A stretch of 54,161 bases of DNA from Chloroflexota bacterium (GTDB taxonomy: Bacteria; Chloroflexota; Anaerolineae; Aggregatilineales; Phototrophicaceae). The DNA is taken from positions 1 through 54,161 of the forward strand of contig WTGN01000004.1 of NCBI GenBank assembly GCA_011523545.1, written 5' to 3'. Below the pieces are notes generated by a model, which saw only the letters and a program-made list of their open reading frames with translations, did no database searches and was not told the DNA's origin. The translations under genes were made by a program, and so were the position numbers. Below are positions 41,990-49,711 of this stretch, piece after piece (within the stretch, counting starts at the first letter, position 1; each line of letters opens with the position of its first letter).

Positions 41990-42011
41990 GCGCCCTCCTT
42001 GAATCTCGCCG

Positions 42012-42040
42012 AGTATAGGCGATGCCCAATGTCAGCGCAA
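42012..42040 (-). promoter_or_regulatory. Promoter of nucleoside hydrolase copy 1
   Basis: On the minus strand TTGCGC (42040-42035), exact 17-bp spacer, TATACT (42017-42012). Conserved with the copy 2 promoter despite divergence around it. Confidence 0.6.
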
Positions 42041-42144
42041 ACTGATGCGCCAGCGCCATGCAAGAACAGACATACGCCTTGCGCGATCCGCCCTATGGTT
42101 TACTCGCGCCGAGCACTGATCCTGATACGCAAAGTTCCAAGACA

Positions 42145-42366
42145 ATGGATTTCACCATCCCGCGCCACGTCGAAGCCATCGCCCACCGCGTCCGTCAATT
42201 CGTCGACGAAGAAGTCATACCGGTGGAGACGGAGCTGTTGCGGGCGAACGCGGACCTGAATGCGGACATCTTGCAGGAATTGCGCGCCAAGGCGAAAGCG
42301 GCCAAGCTCTGGGCGCCGACCATGCCCAAAGCCTGGGGCGGAATGGGCTTGGATATCGAAGATTAG
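42145..42366 (+). pseudogene. Truncated acyl-CoA dehydrogenase remnant
   Basis: 73 codons, MDFTIPRHVEAIAHRVRQFV onward to WGGMGLDIED and TAG. It matches the first ~74 residues of the complete dehydrogenase at 43550 closely and then stops being similar just before the stop codon (at about 42361). The remaining ~320 residues, including all FAD and substrate-binding parts, are missing. It is the end of the left copy of a tandem duplication whose unit broke inside this gene. Confidence 0.85.
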
Positions 42367-42405
42367 CGGTTCGCAAAGGGCTCTCCACACACGAGCGATA
42401 CTGTT

Positions 42406-42430
42406 GTACGGACGAGCTGGTGGCTCGTCC
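42406..42430 (+). repeat. REP-like hairpin at the duplication junction
   Basis: GTAC foot, stem GGACGAGCT / GGCTCGTCC, loop GGT; the usual third G-C pair is changed to A-T on both arms, so pairing is kept. Confidence 0.8.
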
Positions 42431-42464
42431 ACTCTTTAAGATTCCCTGCGTGTTTCTCCACGGA

Positions 42465-43388
42465 TCAGGAAACGCTGCGCCTTAGCATGTCGACAAAGGC
42501 GGAGCGATCGGCGCTGGTCGCCACCCTTATCTGAGGCGCTTTCTTGCTGATGCCGAGCACATCGACCACCGTTATCCCGCGCGCCAAACCCTCGCCCGTT
42601 GTGACATCGACGGGGTAATCCTTGTATTCGGCGATACTGGGGTCTATGGCGGCCGCCATCGTGATCGGATCCGGCAGGTCGAAACCCGCCAGCGCGTTCT
42701 CCGTCATTGAGAATTCCGTCAGGGCAGGTTGGATATCGACGACAAATTCCGCCAGCGCCGTGCCGATGCGGCGGATCTCGTCGGCTTGCTCGGCATCAAA
42801 GGTGGCGTATTTCCAGGAGATATCCCAGCCAACCATGGTCATTTTCATGCCCGACTCGTAAACGATTTTCGCCGCCTCGGGATCCACCCAGATGTTGTAT
42901 TCCGCCGTCGGCGTCACATTGCCGTGGCCCACGCCGATGCCGCCCATAATCCAACAGTGGGATACCCGCTGCGCCATCTCCGGCTCGCGCAGCAAAGCAA
43001 GCGCGACATTGGTCAAAGGTCCGAGCGTTACCAAGGTGATATCGCCGGCGTTCGCATTGATGACATCACGCAGCACATCGGCGGCATGACCATTCGCCGG
43101 TATTCGCCCCTGCAAGGGCAAGCCGATATCGCCCAATCCGACGTGCCCGTTCAAATCCTGCGCCGTCTCCAGGTCGCGCAGCAGCGGCTTGGCGCAGCCA
43201 GCATACACGGGTGCGTCAGCGCCGCAAAGCTCAACGGTGTAAAGCGCATTCTGAACGCCCAGCGGCAAAGGCACGTTGCCGGCAACCACCGTGATCGCCT
43301 TGACGTCGATGTCCGGTTGCCGCAGCGCCATGACTAGAGCGACAGCGTCATCGCAGGCGGAGTCGGTGTCAATGATAAATTTTCGCAT
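42465..43388 (-). CDS. Nucleoside hydrolase, copy 2
   Basis: 307 residues from ATG 43388 (AAGGAGAAGCCC in front); the open frame to 43430 extends past the promoter and is rejected. Same fold and motifs as copy 1: DTDSACDDAVAL for calcium, ITLVTLGPLTNVALAL, GGIGVGHGNVTPTAEYNIWV. No key residue is lost, and most changes from copy 1 are conservative, so both copies look functional. Divergent from the complete acyl-CoA dehydrogenase gene, with 161 bases between the starts (155 in copy 1). Confidence 0.93.
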   Translation of the reverse strand: MRKFIIDTDSACDDAVALVMALRQPDIDVKAITVVAGNVPLPLGVQNALYTVELCGADAPVYAGCAKPLLRDLETAQDLNGHVGLGDIGLPLQGRIPANGHAADVLRDVINANAGDITLVTLGPLTNVALALLREPEMAQRVSHCWIMGGIGVGHGNVTPTAEYNIWVDPEAAKIVYESGMKMTMVGWDISWKYATFDAEQADEIRRIGTALAEFVVDIQPALTEFSMTENALAGFDLPDPITMAAAIDPSIAEYKDYPVDVTTGEGLARGITVVDVLGISKKAPQIRVATSADRSAFVDMLRRSVS

Positions 43389-43411
43389 GGGCTTCTCCTT
43401 GAATCTCGACG

Positions 43412-43440
43412 AGTATAAATGATGGCTCATGCCGGGGCAA
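43412..43440 (-). promoter_or_regulatory. Promoter of nucleoside hydrolase copy 2
   Basis: On the minus strand TTGCCC (43440-43435), exact 17-bp spacer, TATACT (43417-43412), 24 bases before ATG 43388. Confidence 0.6.
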
Positions 43441-43549
43441 CAGGGTGGCGTCCGGCGGAAGCGCGCCCAAATTTACACCTGCCTTCAGCGGCCCTATGGT
43501 ATACTCGCGCCGTGTCTGCCAATTCATGAATTCATCGAAGGAAACCGCC

Positions 43550-44743
43550 ATGGACTTCAGCATCCCGCGCCATGTGGAGGCGATTGCGCATCGCGTCCGA
43601 CTATTCGTCGACGACGAGGTCATCCCGGTCGAGACGGAGTTGTTGCGCAGCCGAGCCGACTTGAACCGCGACATTCTGCGGGACCTGCGCGCCCGGGCGA
43701 AGGCGGCGCGGCTGTGGGCGCCCACCATGCCCAAGAAATGGGGCGGCATGGGCTTGAACATACAGGAGATCGTGCCGGTCTTCGAGCAAGCCGGGCGCAG
43801 CATGCTGGGTCCGCTCGCCATCCACTGCGCCGCGCCCGATGAAGGCAATATGCATCTGCTGCACAATTGGGCCGACGAAGCGCAAACCGAACGCTACCTC
43901 GCGCCCCTGGCCAAGGGCGAGGCCTTCTCCGCTTTTTCCATGACGGAACCGCCGCCCGGCGCCGGCAGCGACCCGCGCATGATCCAGACGCGCGCCCAAC
44001 GCGACGGGGACGACTGGATCATCAACGGCCACAAATGGCTGACCACCAACGGCGAAATCGCTGATTTTTTCATCATTATGGCGCGGACAGATACCGCCGT
44101 GCATCCCTATCAAGGCTGCACGCAATTCCTCGCCCCGCGGGATACGCCGGGCATCAACATCCTGCGCGATGTGCCGGTCATGGGCGCCAATGACTTCGGC
44201 GGGCATGTCGAGATTCTCTACGAAAATGTCCGCCTCCCCGACAGCGCCATTTTGGGCGAAGCGGGCCAGGGTTTCATGTTGGCGCAATCGCGCCTGGGCC
44301 CGGCCCGCTTGACGCACTGCATGCGCTGGACCGGCATCGCGCAGCGCGCCCTGGAAATCGCCGCCGATTATGCCGCCGGGCGCGAGGCATTCGGCGGACC
44401 ACTGACGGGCCATCAGTCGATTCAGTGGATGCTGGCGGATTCGGAGATGGAGCTGAAGATGGGTCGGCTGCTGGTTCATGAGGCCGCCTGGCGGCTGGCG
44501 CAGGGCGAGCAGGCGCGGGTAGAGACTTCGATTGCCAAGCTGCAAGTCTCCGAGATCGTCGGGCGCGTGCTGGATCGCTGTGTTCAAATCTGCGGCGGGA
44601 CGGGCATCTCGCGCGATCTGCCCCTCTCCGGCTGGTATGAAAAAGCGCGCGCGTTCCGCATCTATGACGGCGCTTCCGAGGTGCATCGCATGGTCGTCGC
44701 CCGCGATGTCATCAAACGTTATGCCGCTGCCGATCCCATGTAG
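43550..44743 (+). CDS. Acyl-CoA dehydrogenase
   Basis: 397 residues from ATG 43550 (AAGGAAACCGCC). Flavoprotein of the acyl-CoA dehydrogenase family; oxidises an acyl-CoA at the alpha-beta bond, passing electrons to ETF. N-terminal helical domain with LWAPTMPKKWGGMGLNIQEI, then AFSAFSMTEPPPGAGSDPRM (FAD/substrate), DWIINGHKWLTTNGEIADFF, GHVEILYENVRLPDSAILGE, and the C-terminal helices with FGGPLTGHQSIQWMLADSEM and QICGGTGISRDLPLSGWYEK. The usual catalytic base cannot be assigned with certainty. Complete, unlike the remnant at 42145. Confidence 0.92.
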   Translation: MDFSIPRHVEAIAHRVRLFVDDEVIPVETELLRSRADLNRDILRDLRARAKAARLWAPTMPKKWGGMGLNIQEIVPVFEQAGRSMLGPLAIHCAAPDEGNMHLLHNWADEAQTERYLAPLAKGEAFSAFSMTEPPPGAGSDPRMIQTRAQRDGDDWIINGHKWLTTNGEIADFFIIMARTDTAVHPYQGCTQFLAPRDTPGINILRDVPVMGANDFGGHVEILYENVRLPDSAILGEAGQGFMLAQSRLGPARLTHCMRWTGIAQRALEIAADYAAGREAFGGPLTGHQSIQWMLADSEMELKMGRLLVHEAAWRLAQGEQARVETSIAKLQVSEIVGRVLDRCVQICGGTGISRDLPLSGWYEKARAFRIYDGASEVHRMVVARDVIKRYAAADPM

Positions 44744-44784
44744 CAATAAGTTTGTAATGCATGAGACTTTGCCCGCTGGGATTT

Positions 44785-44849
44785 CTCCCCTCCCTGATAC
44801 TTCGGGGAGGGGCCGCGCCGCGTAGACACTGGCGGTCGGGGAGGGGTTG
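44785..44849 (+). repeat. G-rich type B repeat carrying the nested 19-bp insert
   Basis: CTCCCCTCCCTGATACTTCG then GGGAGGGGCC, the insert CGCCGCGTAGACACTGGCG at 44816-44834, then GGGGAGGGGTTG. The insert is in the same orientation as at 30341. Confidence 0.7.
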
Positions 44850-44863
44850 AAAAAATAGCCGCC

Positions 44864-45742
44864 ATGCCCAAGGTTTTCATCAGCCACAGCAATCAAGACA
44901 GCGATGAAACGCTATTCCTTGCTGATGCGCTGCGGCGCGCCGGGATCGATGTCTGGGTGGACTTCGAGAATATCCGCGGCGGCGCTGACTGGCTCTGCGA
45001 AATCCAGGCCGGCATCGAGCGCTGCGACGCCGTTGTCGTGGTGCTGTCTCAGGCGAGCGCGGGCTCGGTCTGGGTGGAGCGCGAGTGCCTCTATGCCTGG
45101 CAATTGGGCAAGCCTGTGTTCACCGCGCTCGTCGCCGACATCCTAATACCGCTGCATCTCATCAACATCCAGTACTGCGACCTGCGCCAACGCCCCGCCG
45201 ACGGCATGGCCAAGCTGGTCGCGTCCATTCGCGCCGCCCTGCAATTCGACGAAGACGCGCGCCAGCATGCGCCGGCCGCCGTCTCACGGCAGCCGATTGA
45301 AGCCAACTTCTTTCCCTATTTGGAGCAGCTCCCCGACGGCGATATCGCGACGCTGGTCGCGCGCGACCTCTTCCATTGGTCGAGAGCGGTGGCGGACGAC
45401 GTGGCATTCAGCGGGCTGACCCGCCCCGGCTTTCAAGCGCGTGTCAAATTGGGGCCGAAGCTGGTGACGGTCTTCAGCGTTCGCGCTTATCGCCGGCGGC
45501 CATCGGCGCAGGTTCCGCTGGATAGGCTGGCGGCCTGCAAACCATTCAAAGCAAAACGAGCGAGAAAGTCGGTTTTGCGGGCGCTAAACCGACTGCTGCC
45601 ACCGGCGCAACGCTTCAAAGCCGACAAAGCTGACCGCCGGCCGACGCTCGCCCTGCATCACCTGAGCAGCGCCGAAAAACTGGAAAATTTCAAGGAAATC
45701 TTGCTGGGCATCATCAGCGAGCTGCGCGCACACGGGGGCTGA
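44864..45742 (+). CDS. TIR-domain protein
   Basis: 292 residues, ATG 44864. N-terminal TIR domain (about residues 2-130): KVFISHSNQDSDETLFLADA, then RAGIDVWVDFENIRGGADWL, CDAVVVVLSQASAGSVWVER with W70 and E74 matching the W-x3-E pattern of NAD-cleaving TIRs, and ALVADILIPLHLINIQYCDL. Residues 135-292 form a second, unrecognised domain rich in Arg/Lys in its second half (RAYRRRPSAQVP, KAKRARKSVLRALNRLL). TIR proteins of this kind act in stress or phage defence by consuming NAD. Its neighbour on the opposite strand encodes an EcsC protein. Confidence 0.85.
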   Translation: MPKVFISHSNQDSDETLFLADALRRAGIDVWVDFENIRGGADWLCEIQAGIERCDAVVVVLSQASAGSVWVERECLYAWQLGKPVFTALVADILIPLHLINIQYCDLRQRPADGMAKLVASIRAALQFDEDARQHAPAAVSRQPIEANFFPYLEQLPDGDIATLVARDLFHWSRAVADDVAFSGLTRPGFQARVKLGPKLVTVFSVRAYRRRPSAQVPLDRLAACKPFKAKRARKSVLRALNRLLPPAQRFKADKADRRPTLALHHLSSAEKLENFKEILLGIISELRAHGG

Positions 45743-45752
45743 TTGACCGGGC

Positions 45753-46595
45753 TCAGTTCGCCGCCGCCGCTTCGAGATGTTCACGGCGCAGACGGCGGTC
45801 GTAATATTTTTCGGCCGCTTCCGCCATGCTTTGAATCGTCTGCACATTCAGGAAGGCATTGGCGACCGCCCCGGCCACGGGCAAGAAACCGACGATCATC
45901 TTCGCCGGGACGCGCGTGCTGATTCTGGACGCCAGCTTGTAAGCCAGGCGCCGGCTCACCTTGCGCCCGAGCGGACGCGTCAGCATCACTTCGCAATTCA
46001 AATGCTCCACATGTTCCCGGCCGCCAGCGAGCGCAGCCGCCGTCCCTTCCGCGCCCAGCATCGCCTCGACGATGGCGTAACCGCGTTCATCGCCGGCGAC
46101 AAAATTCTCCGCCAGTTTCTGCAAGATGTGAAAGCTGCGCAGGGTTGTCTCATCGGTCGACATGGCGAGCAAGCCCGGCATGGCAGCCTGCCCTTCCGCC
46201 GTCAGCGCCCAGCGCAGCGCGTCCAGCGAAATCGCCAGATGCTCAATGATGTTCGCGTTGAAATCGGACTCATTGGCCCAAAGCGCGAGGATATTGCGCA
46301 AGTCGGAATAGGCTTCCGTTTCGACCACATAAGCGCCCTTAAGCGCGCCGATTCCCCAGCTGATGGCGCCCATTTTGTGCAGCAGGTAACTGACGCCGGT
46401 CGGGATCGTAAATGTATGCAGCCCGGGGATGACCATCTCGGCGCCGCCGATGAGCGCCAGCTTGGTCGTCTCCTGCTTGATCCATTGCGCCGGCGAGTCG
46501 CAATCCAGCGCTGATTTGACCGCCCGCTGCGGATTGCCCGCCAGCTCATCCAGCGCCATGACGATGGCTTCCGCTACCGTATCTTCAAGTCCCAT
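45753..46595 (-). CDS. EcsC-family protein
   Basis: 280 residues. EcsC-like proteins are poorly understood and have been linked to membrane or transport processes in Bacillus. Visible marks: KLALIGGAEMVIPGLHTFTI, then PTGVSYLLHKMGAISWGIGA (about residues 66-85), and the late glycine-rich hydrophobic stretch RVPAKMIVGFLPVAGAVANA (about 236-255), which resembles a membrane-inserting hairpin. No signal peptide. Convergent with the TIR gene, 10 bases apart; nothing in the sequence proves they act together. Confidence 0.7.
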   Translation of the reverse strand: MGLEDTVAEAIVMALDELAGNPQRAVKSALDCDSPAQWIKQETTKLALIGGAEMVIPGLHTFTIPTGVSYLLHKMGAISWGIGALKGAYVVETEAYSDLRNILALWANESDFNANIIEHLAISLDALRWALTAEGQAAMPGLLAMSTDETTLRSFHILQKLAENFVAGDERGYAIVEAMLGAEGTAAALAGGREHVEHLNCEVMLTRPLGRKVSRRLAYKLASRISTRVPAKMIVGFLPVAGAVANAFLNVQTIQSMAEAAEKYYDRRLRREHLEAAAAN

Positions 46596-46646
46596 CGCTC
46601 TGTCCTGCTCGTTGTCGAAGCCGTCTCATGCAAATATACGCAGGCG

Positions 46647-46665
46647 GGCCGCAGGCGTTGCGGCC
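46647..46665 (-). promoter_or_regulatory. Hairpin between lipoprotein and EcsC genes
   Basis: Perfect 7-bp stem GGCCGCA / TGCGGCC, loop GGCGT. It follows the lipoprotein stop on the minus strand; no T-run, so termination is doubtful. Confidence 0.4.
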
Positions 46666-46697
46666 TCATGCGACATTTCCGCAGCCCGCAAGTGGGA

Positions 46698-47369
46698 TCA
46701 AGGCTTGCTCCCATCCAGGGCGGCGCGCCAAATCTTAAGATCGTCAAACTCCAGCGCCAGCCGCCGCCCGGCGTAGTTCATTACGCCGGCCAAAGCGACC
46801 GCGCCATGCGACGCCCGCTGGTCACGCGCCTCGGCGACGAAATGACCGTTGACCCATAGCGCCAGGTAATCTTCGATGCAGACGACGCGCAGGCGATTGG
46901 ACGACGCCCCGCGCCGAATATGCTCAGACGGCGCCGCGCTGACGATCGGTTCGAGCGATCGTCCGTTGCTCCAGCGGATGCTGGCATAGCCATCGCCGCT
47001 GATCAAGAAAAAGTAACCGCGACCACTGCCGGCGGCGTCCAAGCGGCAGGCCAGTCCATAGGCATTGTGGTCATAATCCGAAATCTGCGTGGCGTTGACC
47101 TCCATCACGATGTCCCGATGCTGGCCCTCGCGCTCCGCCCAGACATACTGACGGCCGCTAAAATCAATGCGGTAAACGCCGTCGCCGACGCCCATGTTCA
47201 GTTCGCTCTCCGACGTAAATTGCCGCCAGCGCTCGCCATTGTCGAAGCCATCGTCGACAAGCCGCGTCAAATAGCGGAAGCCCAGTTCGGGCGGGCTCAC
47301 CGTCAACTGCCGGATGCCGCCGCATGCCGTCAGCGCCGCCGCGCCCATTATCACAATCAGCAGACGCAA
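46698..47369 (-). CDS. Lipoprotein with a jelly-roll-like domain
   Basis: 223 residues. Start TTG 47369 with GAGGG seven bases upstream. Lipoprotein signal: MRLLIVIMGAAALTACGG with the lipobox LTAC and C16 as the lipidated residue. The mature protein looks like a concanavalin/3-keto-disaccharide-hydrolase type beta sandwich: VDDGFDNGERWRQFTSESEL, then DIVMEVNATQISDYDHNAYG, YFFLISGDGYASIRWSNGRS, LRVVCIEDYLALWVNGHFVA. This kind of domain binds or cleaves glycans, but no catalytic set can be named. Anchored on the outside of the membrane. This is the only clear lipobox in the window. Confidence 0.75.
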   Translation of the reverse strand: MRLLIVIMGAAALTACGGIRQLTVSPPELGFRYLTRLVDDGFDNGERWRQFTSESELNMGVGDGVYRIDFSGRQYVWAEREGQHRDIVMEVNATQISDYDHNAYGLACRLDAAGSGRGYFFLISGDGYASIRWSNGRSLEPIVSAAPSEHIRRGASSNRLRVVCIEDYLALWVNGHFVAEARDQRASHGAVALAGVMNYAGRRLALEFDDLKIWRAALDGSKP

Positions 47370-47682
47370 AGTCTTCCCTCGGAACCCATGCCGCTTTCAG
47401 TCTAGCCAATCGGGCAGTTGATGAACAGGCGTCATCGACGCTGCTATGAAAGCGAGCGCGCCGAGCATTTCAACCATTGGGAGTCGCGAATTCTTATGAT
47501 ATTGGGCTCCCGAACAATCTCCTGAAACAAGCCGGAGTCCTCATGTCCGGCGGTGAAGGCGGCGCGAACGTGTATGCTGTTTCAAGCCAAATAAACACAA
47601 GGCCCAAGTTCGGAAAGTTTGAAGTGGCATGATATCGGTGTATAATATCCGCAGGATCGATTTCAAGTAAGGCGACCGTCTA
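47370..47682. other. Intergenic region before the bifunctional nuclease gene
   Basis: No gene seen. It holds a short hairpin (GCCGGA / TCCGGC, 47531-47551) and the promoter at 47619-47646; the rest shows no repeat of the families found elsewhere. Confidence 0.6.
47619..47646 (+). promoter_or_regulatory. Promoter of the bifunctional nuclease gene
   Basis: TTGAAG (47619-47624), 16-bp spacer, perfect TATAAT (47641-47646), 36 bases before the start codon. Confidence 0.65.
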
Positions 47683-48228
47683 ATGATTGAAATGATCGTG
47701 GACCGTGTGCAAGTGAGTTTGATGTCGCAGCATCGCCTGGTGGTGCTGCGCGATAAAGACGAAGAAAGCTATCTGCCCATCTGGATTGGCCAGTTCGAAT
47801 CGGAAGCCATCACCCTCGAGTTGCAGGGCATGGTGCGTGAACGGCCCCTCACCCACGACTTGCTCAAGTCCACGATTCAGGAGATGGGCGGTTCGGTGCG
47901 CCACATCTACATCAACAACTTGAGCAAAGATGTATTTTTTGCCGTCATCAACATCGACGCCGGCGGCGATACCATCCAGATTGACGCCCGCCCTAGCGAC
48001 GCGATCGCCCTGGCCGTCCGCTTGGATGCGCCGATCTATGTGGACAAGTCGGTGATGGACCGCGCCGGCATACGGCCCGATAGAAATGTCGAGCCGGAGA
48101 TCCTGGGGCTGGCCGATGATTTGCATGAACGCAGCGAGAATGGCGAGCGCGTCGACCCCAGCAAACTGAGCGCCTTCGCCGATTTTGTCGATACGCTGAA
48201 TCTGGAAGATCTCGAAGACGAAGAGTAG
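47683..48228 (+). CDS. Bifunctional nuclease (BFN/DUF151) domain protein
   Basis: 181 residues, ATG 47683 behind AAGGCGACC. The BFN domain fills residues 1-135: VDRVQVSLMSQHRLVVLRDK, then YLPIWIGQFESEAITLELQG, RPLTHDLLKSTIQEMGGSVR, IDARPSDAIALAVRLDAPIY. Plant relatives have DNase/RNase activity; in bacteria the role is not well established. The acidic C-terminal tail (GERVDPSKLSAFADFVDTLN and EDLEDEE) resembles tails on related proteins that end in a UvrB/C-like segment. It precedes the dnaB gene and may be co-transcribed with it. Confidence 0.9.
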   Translation: MIEMIVDRVQVSLMSQHRLVVLRDKDEESYLPIWIGQFESEAITLELQGMVRERPLTHDLLKSTIQEMGGSVRHIYINNLSKDVFFAVINIDAGGDTIQIDARPSDAIALAVRLDAPIYVDKSVMDRAGIRPDRNVEPEILGLADDLHERSENGERVDPSKLSAFADFVDTLNLEDLEDEE

Positions 48229-48290
48229 ATTCCAGTCTGTCAGCCAAATATCTGGTTGATTTAAGAAGCAATTCGTCGGTCGTTTTGCCT

Positions 48291-49706
48291 ATGGCAATTC
48301 CGGCGGAGCTTTGTTACGTTACCGCATTACCTGCGATGGACATTCAAGCGCCACATACACAGTTGCAAGCCCCAATGAGCCTGGAGGCTGAGCAAGCTTT
48401 GCTCGGCTCTATCCTGCTTGATCCCGGCGCTTATCACAGCGTCGCCGCTTTCCTGACGGCGGAAGATTTTTTCCTCAAGCGGCACGAACATATCTGGAAC
48501 GCCTTCAGCCGGCTGCAAGAACGCAAAGACGCGATCGATTACGTGACGCTGGCGAGCGAGCTGGATGACATGCGCCTCCTGGATGAAATTGGCGGCCACG
48601 CTTATTTGACCGGCCTGGTCAACAATACGCCGACCGCTATCCATGCTGAAGTGTATGGCGAGATGATCGCGCGGACGTCAACGCGCCGCAAAATGCTGAT
48701 GGCGGCTGACAGCATCCGCCAGCTCGCGCTTGACGAGGCGTTGACCGTTGACAACGTCATCAACGAGGCGGAGCAAGCCCTGTTCAACGTCAGCAATTCG
48801 CAGATCAAACGCGAATTCGTGCCGATCTGGGATGCCGCCAGCGAGTACTACGATGAGATGGAAAAGCAGCTGGAGATGGGCAGCGCCATCGGCACGCCCA
48901 CCGGCTTCAGCGACCTGGACGACTTGCTAGGCGGCTTTCAAAAATCGGACCTCGTCGTCTTTGCCGGCCGCCCCGGCATGGGCAAGACTAGTTGGATCCT
49001 GTCGGTGGCGCTGAACGTCGCCCGAAGAGACCGCCGCGTCGCCATTTTCACAATGGAGATGGGCGTCGAGCAGATGGTCCAGCGTCTGCTGTCAATGGAA
49101 ACCGGCATCCAAATCCAGCAGCTGCGCACGGCAAGAATTAGCGCGCGCGAGCATACCCGCCTGACCGAAGCGATCGGGCGCATCTCCAACTTGCCGCTCT
49201 TCATTGACGACACGCCGTCGATCACGCCTGTCGAGATGCGTACGAAGTGCCGCCGCCTCCAGCATGAATATGGACTGGATATCGTGATGGTCGATTATAT
49301 GCAATTGATGTCGGCCGGCCGCGCCTACGAAAACAATCGCGTGCAAGAGATCAGCTACATAAGCCGCTCGCTGAAAGAGCTGGCGCGCGAACTGAATGTC
49401 ACCGTGCTTTCCACCGCGCAGCTGTCGCGGGCGGTCGAACAGCGCCAGGACAAGCGCCCCCAGCTATCCGACTTGCGCGAGAGCGGCACCATCGAACAAG
49501 ACGCGGACGCCGTTATGTTCCTCTATCGGGATGAAGTCTACAATCCGGACAGTACCGAATTCCCCAATCAAGCCGATGTGCTACTATCAAAGCATCGGCA
49601 CGGGCCGACCGGCGCCGTCCAACTATTTTTCGAAAAGTCTTTCACCAGATTTCGCGATGTGAAGAAAGTCAATTTGAACCTCGCTGATATGAGCAACCTG
49701 GACTGA
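48291..49706 (+). CDS. dnaB: Replicative DNA helicase DnaB
   Basis: 471 residues from ATG 48291; a TTG at 48285 and ATG 48336 are also possible and no start has a clear ribosome site. N-terminal domain: MSLEAEQALLGSILLDPGAY and the primase-interaction helices; C-terminal RecA-like helicase with Walker A AGRPGMGKTSW (K232), Walker B DIVMVDYMQLM, and AQLSRAVEQRQDKRPQLSDL followed by RESGTIEQDAD. No intein interrupts it. The usual ring helicase of the replication fork. The helicase-loader genes follow within 5 bases, forming a replication cassette. Confidence 0.97.
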   Translation: MAIPAELCYVTALPAMDIQAPHTQLQAPMSLEAEQALLGSILLDPGAYHSVAAFLTAEDFFLKRHEHIWNAFSRLQERKDAIDYVTLASELDDMRLLDEIGGHAYLTGLVNNTPTAIHAEVYGEMIARTSTRRKMLMAADSIRQLALDEALTVDNVINEAEQALFNVSNSQIKREFVPIWDAASEYYDEMEKQLEMGSAIGTPTGFSDLDDLLGGFQKSDLVVFAGRPGMGKTSWILSVALNVARRDRRVAIFTMEMGVEQMVQRLLSMETGIQIQQLRTARISAREHTRLTEAIGRISNLPLFIDDTPSITPVEMRTKCRRLQHEYGLDIVMVDYMQLMSAGRAYENNRVQEISYISRSLKELARELNVTVLSTAQLSRAVEQRQDKRPQLSDLRESGTIEQDADAVMFLYRDEVYNPDSTEFPNQADVLLSKHRHGPTGAVQLFFEKSFTRFRDVKKVNLNLADMSNLD

Positions 49707-49711
49707 GCCTG

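Noticed and set aside
43472..43505. TTTACA...TATACT as promoter of the acyl-CoA dehydrogenase
   Set aside because: The spacer is 22 bases, too long for a normal promoter, and the left copy does not keep the -35.
44708..44720. AAACGTT near the end of the dehydrogenase gene as a further LacI operator
   Set aside because: Only half of the box, inside coding sequence, without the flanking TAGT/TCTA bases.
43601..44896. 431-codon open frame on the minus strand over the acyl-CoA dehydrogenase gene
   Set aside because: Fully antisense to a well-supported gene, composition typical of a GC-rich shadow frame, no recognisable domain.
47370..47682. Gap checked for a tRNA or small RNA gene
   Set aside because: No cloverleaf pattern or conserved tRNA bases; only a short 6-bp hairpin and a promoter.
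48291..49706. Possible intein in DnaB
   Set aside because: Length is normal and Walker A and later motifs are uninterrupted.
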